Shown here one piece after another: positions 17,983 to 26,240 of a stretch of 63,474 bases of DNA (position 1 is its first letter; the number at the start of each line of letters is the position of its first letter). The notes beneath the pieces were generated by a model that had not been told where the DNA came from, searched no databases, and saw nothing but the letters and a program-made list of their open reading frames with translations. The stretch is from NCBI GenBank assembly GCA_946553025.1, contig CAMNRM010000026.1:1-63474 (forward strand). Reading direction: 5' to 3'. The stretch comes from an uncultured Clostridium sp. (GTDB lineage: Bacteria; Bacillota; Clostridia; Lachnospirales; Lachnospiraceae). A program made the translations under genes and the position numbers.

Positions 17983-18504
17983 CTATTCTTCTGTTTTTTC
18001 CAGCCCGACAATCGGTGTATGTTCTCCTGCCAAAACGGTCATATTGACCAGCCAGTCGCTTTCATCATCCTGCGAAAGTTCCGGTATCACCTGTACGGTA
18101 AAGCTGTATTCGTCAAAAAAACTGCCATAGCTGTCGTTGGACGATAAAGATATGGAACCGCCCTGGTCGGCAACCGAATCATTAATATATTTGATTAAAT
18201 CCGAAGCATAGTCTGCTGCCCTTCTTGCACTCACGCTTTCATCCACAAAAAGCTGGGCAATAATCTTCTTTTCCTCATCCTTATGCGCAAAGTTAAAGGT
18301 CAAAAGCCCCGGGTATTCAATATCTTCATAATAACTCATCACCGTTTCGCTGACCATATCCCAGTCAATATTTACCTTATCTACCGGGGTAAAATCCGGC
18401 GCACTTAAAGATGATGGTTCCGGCTTTAAAATATTGCTTTTCGTACATCCGGCAGACAGCAGCAGTACACCGCAAAGTAATGCTGCAAATAATTTCTTCT
18501 TCAT
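17983..18504 (-). CDS. Lipoprotein of unknown function
   Basis: 173 residues with a textbook lipoprotein signal (MKKKLFAALLCGVLLLSAGC, lipid on the Cys), then a mature domain without a motif I recognise; SYYEDIEYPGLLTFNFAHKDEEKKI suggests a compact alpha/beta fold. It ends 28 bases before the secreted metallo-beta-lactamase protein starts, so the two form an operon and are both outside the membrane. Confidence 0.75.
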   Translation of the reverse strand: MKKKLFAALLCGVLLLSAGCTKSNILKPEPSSLSAPDFTPVDKVNIDWDMVSETVMSYYEDIEYPGLLTFNFAHKDEEKKIIAQLFVDESVSARRAADYASDLIKYINDSVADQGGSISLSSNDSYGSFFDEYSFTVQVIPELSQDDESDWLVNMTVLAGEHTPIVGLEKTEE

Positions 18505-18819
18505 TCTGTTCTCCTCTCCGGCCGCATTATTTTCATACCCGTTTTCATGCCTGTTTACGATAATCCGACCGCAATCTCTGTCTTTGCCTTTATGCTGTTA
18601 TTTATGTTTTCTGTATCCTGCATAATCAGCGGCATATCACAGTGTATTATAGCGAAAGCAAAGATTTTTGGGTAGGGGTTTTTTAAAAATGTCAGAAAAT
18701 CTTCACAAATCGTCAAAAATTCCTCTTGCTTTTTTTGGATGTCGGTGTTATGATGTTCAATAAGTTTAAAATATTTATATTTTTGAACACAAGAAATGAC
18801 TTACAGGAGGAAACACAGA
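18505..18819. other. Divergent promoter region, 315 bp without a gene
   Basis: It lies between the lipoprotein gene (minus) and the BCCT gene (plus). The right part holds the BCCT promoter and an inverted repeat. I see no gene or RNA in the rest. Confidence 0.6.
18726..18754 (+). promoter_or_regulatory. Promoter of the BCCT gene
   Basis: TTGCTT (18726-18731) and TATGAT (18749-18754) are 17 bases apart. Directly after it, TGTTCAA (18754-18760) and TTGAACA (18783-18789) form a perfect 7-bp inverted repeat around the predicted transcript start, a candidate repressor site. Confidence 0.6.
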
Positions 18820-20373
18820 ATGAAGAAAAATATAAAAACTTCACATCCTATGAATAAACAGCAGCCGGGCTTTCGCCTGGACTGGGTGACGACATTGATT
18901 CCTTTAGCCGCCATCCTTACTTTATGTTTACTTTTTCTTCTTTTCCCGGAAGGTTCCGCCGGCATCGTCGCTTCCATTCGGTTCTTCCTGGGCGATCAGC
19001 TGGGAAGCTATTACTTAATCCTGGGACTTGGCATATTTTTCTGTTCCCTCTACATTGCTTTTTCGCCTTACGGGACGATTAAACTGGGCGGAAAGGAGAA
19101 GCCGGATTACTCGCCGTTCCAGTGGGGTGCGATGATGTTTACTTCCGGCCTTGCCGCAGACATCCTTTTTTACTCCCTCTGCGAATGGATGCTTTATGCC
19201 AATGAACCGCACATCGCAGAACTGGGCTCGATGCAGGACTGGGCTTCCACCTTTCCTTTATTCCACTGGGGTCCGATTCCCTGGTGTTTTTACCTGGTTT
19301 TGGCGGTTTCTTTCGGCTTTATGCTCCATGTGCGCAAAAGAACCAAACAGAAATACTCCGAAGCCTGCCGCCCCCTGCTTGGGCGTAAAGTTGACGGGTT
19401 TGCCGGCAGGCTTATCGATCTCTGTGCCGTCTTTGCCCTGCTGGCGGGAACGGCGACCACCTTTTCCCTAGCGACCCCTCTTCTTTCCTCTGCCATCAGC
19501 CGGGTATTTTCCATCCCGCAGTCCCATTTTTTAACGATTGGGATTTTAGCGGTTATCGGAATCACCTACACCGTTACCGTCTATTTTGGAATGAAGGGCA
19601 TAGCCAAGCTGGCCACTTCCTGCACCTATCTCTTCTTTGCCCTGCTGGCCTATGTTTTTATCGGCGGCGGGCAGGCCAGATACACCGTCGAAACCGGACT
19701 TACCGCACTGGGAAACCTGGCGCAGAACTTTTTAAGCCTGGCAACCTGGACGGATGCCTCCCGCACATCCTCCTTCCCCCAGAACTGGACGATTTTTTAC
19801 TGGGCCTACTGGATGGTATGGTGTGTGGCAACCCCGTTTTTTATCGGTTCCATCAGCCGCGGACGGACGATTAAGCAGACCATTCTGGGAGGATATTTCT
19901 GGGGATTATCCGGAACCTTTACCTCCTTTATCATCCTGGGCAATTACAGCCTTGGACTTGAGGTACAGAAAAAAGCCGCCTTTCTGGAATTTTACGCTTC
20001 CACCCAGGACTTATACCAGACCATCCTGATGATTATGGAAACGCTTCCTCTGGCAAAATTCGGGCTGATCCTTCTGGCGCTGACCATGATTGCCTTTTAT
20101 GCAACCTCCTTTGACGCGCTCACCCTGGTTGCCTCCACCTATTCCTATAAAGAACTGAAAGCCGATGAAGAACCGGATCGGAAGGTCAAGCTGTTCTGGG
20201 CCGTCCTTTTAATCCTCTTCCCCATCGCCCTGATCTTTAATGACAGCTCCATGGCCAACTTACAGAGCGTATCCATTATTGCCGCCTTTCCCGTCGGGCT
20301 GATTATGATCTTAATTATCGGAAGCTTTTTCCGCGACGCAAAGCAGTACCTTCAGGAAAAATCCGGACAGTGA
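18820..20373 (+). CDS. BCCT-family transporter (betaine/carnitine/choline type)
   Basis: Secondary transporter of about 517 residues with twelve hydrophobic helices. Family features are LDWVTTLIPLAAIL at the start, GAMMFTSGLAADILFYSLCEW in the glycine-rich helix region and NWTIFYWAYWMVWC followed by FFIGSISRGRTIKQ, the conserved BCCT segment. The aromatic substrate box is altered from the common form, so the substrate (betaine, carnitine, choline or another quaternary amine) cannot be fixed. AGGAGG lies seven bases before the ATG at 18820; an ATG at 18796 would overlap this site. It stands alone between its own promoter and terminator. Confidence 0.9.
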   Translation: MKKNIKTSHPMNKQQPGFRLDWVTTLIPLAAILTLCLLFLLFPEGSAGIVASIRFFLGDQLGSYYLILGLGIFFCSLYIAFSPYGTIKLGGKEKPDYSPFQWGAMMFTSGLAADILFYSLCEWMLYANEPHIAELGSMQDWASTFPLFHWGPIPWCFYLVLAVSFGFMLHVRKRTKQKYSEACRPLLGRKVDGFAGRLIDLCAVFALLAGTATTFSLATPLLSSAISRVFSIPQSHFLTIGILAVIGITYTVTVYFGMKGIAKLATSCTYLFFALLAYVFIGGGQARYTVETGLTALGNLAQNFLSLATWTDASRTSSFPQNWTIFYWAYWMVWCVATPFFIGSISRGRTIKQTILGGYFWGLSGTFTSFIILGNYSLGLEVQKKAAFLEFYASTQDLYQTILMIMETLPLAKFGLILLALTMIAFYATSFDALTLVASTYSYKELKADEEPDRKVKLFWAVLLILFPIALIFNDSSMANLQSVSIIAAFPVGLIMILIIGSFFRDAKQYLQEKSGQ

Positions 20374-20386
20374 TTTAACCGACGAT

Positions 20387-20467
20387 CGAGTAGGAAGGTT
20401 ACTTCTCCTACTCGCCGCGCCGCCGATGTGCCACTTTAGTGGCATATTTCCTCTGCATCGGTGGCGC
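20387..20467. other. Two structured hairpins after the BCCT gene
   Basis: CGAGTAGGA and TCCTACTCG (20387-20414) make a 9-bp stem. Then GCGCCGCCGATG (20417-20428) pairs with CATCGGTGGCGC (20456-20467) and encloses a second perfect hairpin, TGCCACT/AGTGGCA (20429-20444). The compound structure precedes the terminator proper and has no T run of its own. Confidence 0.6.
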
Positions 20468-20471
20468 ATAT

Positions 20472-20504
20472 AAAAAACGGCCCTCATCCCGAGTGCCGTT
20501 TTTA
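20472..20504. terminator. Terminator after the BCCT gene
   Basis: AAAAACGGC and GCCGTTTTT form a strong stem, extended by CTC/GAG inside the loop, with T run on the plus strand and A run on the other side. It can also serve the convergent HPr-like gene. Confidence 0.8.
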
Positions 20505-20544
20505 TTGTGTTCCATCCTTGGTTTTCTTTTTCATCTGCTTTTTC

Positions 20545-20796
20545 CTAATTTTCCAATGCCTTTTTTAACCTGTCCCCTGCTGCCACCTCGTCTGCTCCAT
20601 TCAGAAAGAAAACAAGCCGATTACCCTGCGGTTTCCAATCACGCTTCATCTGGTTATAATCTTTAGCATTAATCCTTATCCCTATTCCCTGAATATAAAC
20701 CTCACAGGAACACTGCTGTGCAGTCTGGATAATGTAGGAAATCGGCAATGGACGAGCCGAAGAGCGCCTGGCGACATCAATCTGTTTCGCCAACAT
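20545..20796 (-). CDS. HPr-like protein lacking the phosphorylatable histidine
   Basis: 83 residues that align along HPr of the PTS system: the segment SSARPLPISYIIQTA matches the HPr active-site helix, but the His that carries phosphate from enzyme I is Ser13, while the adjacent Arg and Pro remain. The regulatory Ser46 of HPr corresponds here to Asp46 (INAKDYNQ). It therefore cannot act in ordinary phosphotransfer and may be a regulatory paralogue, in the manner of Crh. The ATG at 20796 follows AAAGGGG; the upstream GTG at 20805 lies inside that site. It is separate from the glycan cluster beside it. Confidence 0.6.
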   Translation of the reverse strand: MLAKQIDVARRSSARPLPISYIIQTAQQCSCEVYIQGIGIRINAKDYNQMKRDWKPQGNRLVFFLNGADEVAAGDRLKKALEN

Positions 20797-20930
20797 AGTC
20801 TTCACCCCTTTGTTTTTACATGCCCATAAGTTCCTTTTCTAAAAACTGTACAAAGCCATTTGCTACTATTGCTCTAGTATACTCCTTTTTCGTTCAAAAG
20901 ACAAGTGATTTTGTGAAATTTGACGAAATT

Positions 20931-21938
20931 TTATGCGTTTTTCTCCGTATTTTTCTCTATGTACTTTCCAATTTTATCCATTTTCTGTATATTTCGGGTC
21001 TGGGACACAATATAGACCGGACGATCCTTCAATTCGGTAAATAGAATGGCAATATATTCACCAATAATTCCCACAATAACAAACAGCATGGCGAACATAA
21101 AGCAAATCAGCACAACAATGGTGGAATAACCGCTGGGTGCCCCCTTCCGGGTAAACAGTGTATAGATCATCACCACGGCACCTAAAAATGCAGAAAACAT
21201 CCCGGTATAAATCCCCAGTTTTAGCGGCATATTGGAGAAGCAGAGAATCGTATTTACCGAAAAAACAAACAGCTTTTTCAGACTGTACTTGCTCTCCCCG
21301 GCAATCCTTGGCCTGGCTTCATAGGTAAGCGTCGTTTTTTTAAAGCCCACGTTCTGGACATAGCCCCGCAGAAAGCGAACCTTTTCCCGGTAATGCCGCT
21401 GAAGAACATCCGCCACCTGCCGATCCACGGCAAAAAAATCCGAGGCATTCGGCTCAAAATGCACATCCGAGATAGCATTAATCAGATGATAAAAGGCAGC
21501 AGAGGTAAGATTTTTTACCAGTCCCGCGTCCCTGTTTTTCGTGCGGACCATGTTGATTACCTGCCATCCCTCATCAAAGCAGCGGACAATCTCCGGCAGA
21601 CATTCCGGCGGATGCTGTAAGTCTGCGTCCATGCATACGATGCCGTCCCCGCGGCTGTAATCCAGCCCGGCAATCATGGCCGCCTCGTGTCCGAAATTCC
21701 GTGACAGGCAAATCAGCTTTACCCGGACATCCTTTCCGGAAAGCTCCTCCAAAACCGCCAGACTGTTATCCCGGCTTCCGTCATTAACAAACACCAGTTC
21801 GTAATTCCAGTCCAATGTTTTTAAGATCCTGCTGATTTCCCGGTAAAATTCTTCTAATGCCTGCTCTTCATTATACACAGATACAACTACGGAAAGAAGC
21901 TTTTTTTCCTGCTTCTTTCCCTCCTGATCCTGGGTCAT
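20931..21938 (-). CDS. Polyprenyl-phosphate-type glycosyltransferase, family 2 (GtrB/DPM-like)
   Basis: About 335 residues. The GT-A domain starts at LLSVVVSVYNEEQ and has VFVNDGSRDNS and CMDADLQHPPE, the pattern of enzymes that place a sugar on undecaprenyl phosphate. Two C-terminal helices (about 240-300) anchor it in the membrane. The ATG at 21938 follows AAAGGA, 46 bases beyond the stop of licD; the longer frame overlaps licD. It is the last gene of the large cluster. Its product would donate sugar outside the membrane, perhaps to the GT-C-like proteins encoded upstream. Confidence 0.88.
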   Translation of the reverse strand: MTQDQEGKKQEKKLLSVVVSVYNEEQALEEFYREISRILKTLDWNYELVFVNDGSRDNSLAVLEELSGKDVRVKLICLSRNFGHEAAMIAGLDYSRGDGIVCMDADLQHPPECLPEIVRCFDEGWQVINMVRTKNRDAGLVKNLTSAAFYHLINAISDVHFEPNASDFFAVDRQVADVLQRHYREKVRFLRGYVQNVGFKKTTLTYEARPRIAGESKYSLKKLFVFSVNTILCFSNMPLKLGIYTGMFSAFLGAVVMIYTLFTRKGAPSGYSTIVVLICFMFAMLFVIVGIIGEYIAILFTELKDRPVYIVSQTRNIQKMDKIGKYIEKNTEKNA

Positions 21939-21984
21939 CGTTTCTGTCCTTTCTTTGCTGCTGTTTCTGCTTTCCTGCCGGATG

Positions 21985-22833
21985 TTATATCCCGTTCTCA
22001 TCCCAAATCTGAATTTTCTCCGTACAATGGCTGGGAACACGCTTTTCCTTTGGCGGAAGCTTCCGGTAATCCCCATAAACCTCGGTTAAAACCTTATGCC
22101 ACTCTTTCGGACACATCAGCTTCGTTCCGGCAAAGGGCAGTTCTGTCACGTTCATGCTCCACGCCTTGGGAATGGTAACATACAAAAAATCGGGCTGATA
22201 GTTGCTGTAATACATACGTTTTGTCTTTTTCTTCTGATCTTTAACCGCAAGCTTCTGCTGCACGGCATAAATCTGCTTCATCGGAATCAGCCGTCCTGCC
22301 GCAGCTAAAACTCCCACCGCCAGTTTTGCCGGAAGGGAGTACTTCTCATAGTCGAGCCGGTATCGGTGTCCCATGGCAAGCCCGTAGATTACCGCCTGAA
22401 GCCCCTTGGTCAAAAGGGCATTTACTCTGCCGTCCGGAAGGTTGTCCAGGACGAAAATATCCACCCAGAGATGGTTTATCTTTCCTTCATAGAATACCAT
22501 CTCCGGATCGTCTTTTTTATGGGTGCTGCTGTTCTTATAGATAATCCTCGGCGTAAAATCATAAAAGCCCTTTCCCCCATGGTACTCGTCCGGCATCACC
22601 AGTTCCATCTCCGGGGGAAGTTCACGGGGCGCTGCCTTTAAAAATGCGTCAAAATTTTTCCTGGTCATCGCCACATCGGCATCATCGTCCCAGGGAATAA
22701 ATCCCCGGTGCCGGACAGCCCCAATCAACGTTCCTGCATCCAGCACATAGTTCAGCCGGTGCTTTCTGCAAATCCGGTCGATTTCCTTTAACATCTGAAG
22801 ATTTACCTGGTGCACCCTGGTTAAATCATCCAT
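21985..22833 (-). CDS. LicD-family phosphotransferase
   Basis: 282 residues with the LicD signature: LDAGTLIGAVRHRGFIPWDDD near residue 30 and MTRKNFDAFLKAAP after it. LicD proteins transfer phosphocholine or related phosphodiester groups onto sugars of teichoic acids and capsules. No choline uptake or activation genes (licA, licB, licC) are in the cluster, so the donated group is unknown. GGAGG precedes the ATG. It lies between rfbH and a polyprenyl-phosphate glycosyltransferase. Confidence 0.9.
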   Translation of the reverse strand: MDDLTRVHQVNLQMLKEIDRICRKHRLNYVLDAGTLIGAVRHRGFIPWDDDADVAMTRKNFDAFLKAAPRELPPEMELVMPDEYHGGKGFYDFTPRIIYKNSSTHKKDDPEMVFYEGKINHLWVDIFVLDNLPDGRVNALLTKGLQAVIYGLAMGHRYRLDYEKYSLPAKLAVGVLAAAGRLIPMKQIYAVQQKLAVKDQKKKTKRMYYSNYQPDFLYVTIPKAWSMNVTELPFAGTKLMCPKEWHKVLTEVYGDYRKLPPKEKRVPSHCTEKIQIWDENGI

Positions 22834-22879
22834 TTCTGTCCTCCCTTTCTTTACCCATGATGGTTTTTCTGCTGACGGG

Positions 22880-24208
22880 TTAAAGCGCTTCCCGGATAGC
22901 CTTTGCCATATAGGAAAGCATCTCGTCCGTCATTCCCGGATAGACGCCTACCCAGAAAGAATCCTTCATAATCCGGTCGGTAACGTCAAGGTTTCCGGCA
23001 ATGCGGTAGCCCGCACCGCTTTCTCTCATCTGGTCAAAACAGGGGTGCTTGGTCAGATTCCCCGCAAAAAGCATACGGGTCTGCACACCCTTTTTCTCGA
23101 TTGCCCGCACAAGCTTTGTCCGATCCGTGCCCTCCTTGCAGGTGATTAAAAAGCCAAACCAGCTCGGGTCCGAGTCCGGGCAGGCTTCGGGAAGAATCAG
23201 CTTTTCCTGTGTTTCCTCCAATGCCCTGTACAGATAGGAAAAATTATGGCGGCGCTTCTTTGCAAAGCCCGGGAACTTTTCCAGTTGGGCGCAGCCAATC
23301 GCGGCCTGCATATCGGTAGCCTTTAAATTATAGCCAAAATGTGAGTAAACATACTTGTGATCATAGCCTAAAGGAAGCTGCCCGTACTGACGATCAAAGC
23401 GATGCCCGCAGAGATTGTCCTTCCCGGACGGACAGCTGCAGTCCCTTCCCCAGTCCCGCAGGGAGCGGACGATTTTGTGCAGCAGCGGATTATCCGTATA
23501 GACCGCGCCTCCCTCGCCCATCGTCATATGGTGGGGCGGATAGAAGCTTGAAGTTCCCAGATCGCCCACGGTTCCCGTAAACTTCTCTTCCCCGTTCATG
23601 GTATAGCGGCTTCCCAGGGCGTCGCAGTTATCCTCAACCAGCCAAAGACCATGGCGATCGCAGAACTCCTTTACGCTTTTTAAGTCAAAAGGATTGCCCA
23701 GGGTGTGGGCCAGCATAACCGCCTTTGTCTTTTCGGACAATGCCCCCTCTAAGCGCTGAACATCGATATTATACTGCGGAATGGTCACATCCACAAACAC
23801 CGGAACTGCCCCGTACTGAATCATCGGCGTTACCGTGGTCGGGAATCCGGCGGCAACCGTAATAATCTCGTCCCCGCGCCGGATCTGCCGCTCGCCTAAA
23901 AGCGGTGAGGTCAGCGCCATAAAGGCCAGAAGATTTGCCGACGACCCGGAATTCACCAGACTGCAGCAGCGGATACCCAGGTACTGTGCCAGCTTTTGTT
24001 CAAATGCATCCGTATAGCGGCCGGAAGTGAGCCAGAACTCCAGCGCGGAATCCACAAGGTTTACCATCTCCCGCTCATCGTACACCCGGGAAGCATAGGG
24101 GATTCTCTGCCCTTCCTCAAATGCGGGCTTTTGATGATAAGTTCTGCAGTACTCTGCCACCTTATCGAGAATCTCCTGATGTGCCTCTTCTCTTGTTTTC
24201 TTTTCCAT
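22880..24208 (-). CDS. rfbH: CDP-4-keto-6-deoxy-D-glucose 3-dehydrase (E1)
   Basis: Removes the C3 hydroxyl of CDP-4-keto-6-deoxyglucose in the pathway to 3,6-dideoxyhexoses. The 442-residue protein has the DegT aminotransferase fold but the PLP-binding Lys is replaced by His in SSFYPPHHMTMGEGG, the mark of the E1 dehydrase. The iron-sulphur ligands are visible as CSCPSGKDNLC with a further Cys about 60 residues before. E1 normally takes electrons from a flavo-iron-sulphur reductase (E3, rfbI/ascD), which is not in this window. Position after rfbF and rfbG supports the call. Confidence 0.93.
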   Translation of the reverse strand: MEKKTREEAHQEILDKVAEYCRTYHQKPAFEEGQRIPYASRVYDEREMVNLVDSALEFWLTSGRYTDAFEQKLAQYLGIRCCSLVNSGSSANLLAFMALTSPLLGERQIRRGDEIITVAAGFPTTVTPMIQYGAVPVFVDVTIPQYNIDVQRLEGALSEKTKAVMLAHTLGNPFDLKSVKEFCDRHGLWLVEDNCDALGSRYTMNGEEKFTGTVGDLGTSSFYPPHHMTMGEGGAVYTDNPLLHKIVRSLRDWGRDCSCPSGKDNLCGHRFDRQYGQLPLGYDHKYVYSHFGYNLKATDMQAAIGCAQLEKFPGFAKKRRHNFSYLYRALEETQEKLILPEACPDSDPSWFGFLITCKEGTDRTKLVRAIEKKGVQTRMLFAGNLTKHPCFDQMRESGAGYRIAGNLDVTDRIMKDSFWVGVYPGMTDEMLSYMAKAIREAL

Positions 24209-24227
24209 GCGTTATTTTTCCCTCCAT

Positions 24228-24302
24228 ACTGTGTCGATTTCCCGAAACTGTATCCATTTCTTAAAACCGTATCGATTTTTTTAACTGTATCGATTTATCA
24301 GA
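24228..24302. repeat. 19-bp tandem repeat between rfbG and rfbH, four units
   Basis: Units ACTGTGTCGATTT, ACTGTATCCATTT, ACCGTATCGATTT and ACTGTATCGATTT follow each other every 18-19 bp. The tract fills most of the 107-bp junction. Confidence 0.8.
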
Positions 24303-24315
24303 TAATTCCGTTGTT

Positions 24316-25386
24316 TCATCTGGAAAAAAATTCCATAATCTGCCGATCCATAACCTCCCGAACATCTTCTCCTGCCAGATAGGACTTTGCCCATTCCACG
24401 GTTTTCTCTACGGCCTCCTGCACATGGTAGCGGGGCTTCCATCCGAAAACGGATTTCAGCTTCGAGCAGTCCAGTTTTAAAAAGTTTGCTTCATGAGGGC
24501 CGCCCGCATCCTGATTTTCCCAGGAACATCCCCCGCCCCAGGCATGGCAGAACAAATCGGTCAGTTCCCCGGTGGTCACGCAGTCCGAATCCTCCGGCCC
24601 CACATTATAATAGCCACAGAAGCGCTCATCTTCAAGCTGCTTTGCCGCAATCATCAGATATGCGCCCAAAGGCTCTAAAACATGCTGATAAGGCCGGGTA
24701 GAATAAGGATTTCTTACCGGGATCTTTTTTCCTGCCGAAGCGGCACGGATGCAGTCCGGAATAATCCGATCCGCGGCAAAATCCCCACCGCCGATAACAT
24801 TGCCCGCCCGGGCCGTGGAAATCCTTACATGGCCGTCGGCAAAAAAGGACTTTTTATAGCTGTGCGTCACCAGCTCCGAACACGACTTACTGTTGGAATA
24901 GGGATCGTAGCCGTCGAGCGGATCACACTCCCGGTAGCCGTACTCCCATTCGCGGTTTTCGTAAACCTTATCGGTTGTGACATTTACAAATGATTTCACC
25001 GACGGCGTCTGGCGGATACATTCCAGCATATGCACGGTTCCCATCACATTGGTTTCATAGGTGTAAACCGGATTCTTATAGGATTCCCGGACAATCGGCT
25101 GTGCAGCCAGATGAAACACAATCTCCGGCTTTTCCCGGGCAAATACGGCCTTTAAATCTTCCAGGCTTCGGATATCGCCTTCCACCGAATGCATCGATTC
25201 TTCGATTCCTGCCGCATAGAAAAGACTTGGGCTGGTGGGCGGCTTTAGCGCATAGCCGGTTAGTTCTGCCCCGAAAAGTTCCAGTATCCGGCACAGCCAG
25301 CTTCCCTTAAACCCGGTGTGCCCGGTCACCAGAACACGCTTGCCTTCATAGGCTTTTTTAAGACAGGCAAAATCTATATTTTCCAT
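24316..25386 (-). CDS. rfbG: CDP-glucose 4,6-dehydratase
   Basis: Extended short-chain dehydrogenase of about 356 residues that converts CDP-glucose to CDP-4-keto-6-deoxyglucose. The NAD loop is VLVTGHTGFKGSWL near residue 20, and the catalytic Tyr/Lys pair is in YSNSKSCSELV. VTTDKVYENREW and AGNVIGGGDFAADRIIPD are typical of this subgroup. The start at 25386 lies nine bases after GGAGGA; the upstream ATG at 25395 is only two bases from it. It sits between rfbF and rfbH, as in Salmonella and Yersinia dideoxyhexose loci. Confidence 0.94.
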   Translation of the reverse strand: MENIDFACLKKAYEGKRVLVTGHTGFKGSWLCRILELFGAELTGYALKPPTSPSLFYAAGIEESMHSVEGDIRSLEDLKAVFAREKPEIVFHLAAQPIVRESYKNPVYTYETNVMGTVHMLECIRQTPSVKSFVNVTTDKVYENREWEYGYRECDPLDGYDPYSNSKSCSELVTHSYKKSFFADGHVRISTARAGNVIGGGDFAADRIIPDCIRAASAGKKIPVRNPYSTRPYQHVLEPLGAYLMIAAKQLEDERFCGYYNVGPEDSDCVTTGELTDLFCHAWGGGCSWENQDAGGPHEANFLKLDCSKLKSVFGWKPRYHVQEAVEKTVEWAKSYLAGEDVREVMDRQIMEFFSR

Positions 25387-25428
25387 AGGTTTCATTCCTC
25401 CGTTTTGGCATGTTTCCGTTTGCATGGC

Positions 25429-26199
25429 TTACCAGTTTTTCCACGGCGCATTGCCCGACTGCCACAGCTTTTCAAGCTCCTGCTTATCTCTCTGGTTATC
25501 CATGCATTTCCAGAAACCGCTGTGGAAGAAGGCCATCATCTCCCCGTCCCGGGCCAGCCTGCGGAAGGGTTCCTTTTCAAGAACCGTTTCATCCCCTTCC
25601 AGATAGTCAAAAATTCCCGGGTTCATCACCATAAAGCCCCCGTTAATCAGCGCCCCGTCCATACACTCCTTTTCCCGGAACGACCGAACCTGTCCGCCCT
25701 CCTGGATATCCAAAACACCGAAGCGCTGGCCTACATTGACGCTGGTAAGGGTTGCGATTTTTCCGTGTTCCCGGTGAAACCTCTCGAGTTCGGTAAGATT
25801 AATATCCCCCACGCCGTCACCGTAAGTCAGCATAAAGGTTTCCCCTTCCACATAGGGGCGAATCCTTCTTACCCTGCCTCCGGTCATGGTATTTAACCCC
25901 GTATCCACCAGCGTAACCTTCCACGGCTCTGCATAATTATTATGCACCTCCATCCGGTTATTCGCCAGATCAAAGGTCACATCGGAGGTGTGCAGGAAGT
26001 AGTCGGCAAAAAACTCCTTCACAATGTACTGCTTATAACCCAGACAGATAATAAACTCATGAAACCCAAACTGGGAATAATACTTCATAATATGCCATAA
26101 AATCGGCTTTTCTCCAATTTCAATCATGGGCTTTGGCTTTAAATGACTTTCCTCACTGATTCGTGTGCCAAAACCTCCTGCCAAAAGAACTACCTTCAT
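25429..26199 (-). CDS. rfbF: Glucose-1-phosphate cytidylyltransferase
   Basis: Makes CDP-glucose from CTP and glucose-1-phosphate, the first step of the dideoxyhexose route. 256 residues with the nucleotide loop LAGGFGTRISEESHLKPKPM, then IGEKPILWHIMKYY and FMLTYGDGVGDI. Length and motifs match RfbF closely. An AAGGGG site lies before the ATG. GlgP could supply glucose-1-phosphate, but that link is speculative. Confidence 0.95.
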   Translation of the reverse strand: MKVVLLAGGFGTRISEESHLKPKPMIEIGEKPILWHIMKYYSQFGFHEFIICLGYKQYIVKEFFADYFLHTSDVTFDLANNRMEVHNNYAEPWKVTLVDTGLNTMTGGRVRRIRPYVEGETFMLTYGDGVGDINLTELERFHREHGKIATLTSVNVGQRFGVLDIQEGGQVRSFREKECMDGALINGGFMVMNPGIFDYLEGDETVLEKEPFRRLARDGEMMAFFHSGFWKCMDNQRDKQELEKLWQSGNAPWKNW

Positions 26200-26240
26200 C
26201 TTTTTTCCCCTTCTTTTTACGATTGTCCGGCAAATGCCGC

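Noticed and set aside
22880-24208. Calling this gene a sugar aminotransferase
   Set aside because: The PLP-binding Lys is replaced by His and the iron-sulphur Cys cluster is present, which identifies the RfbH dehydrase.
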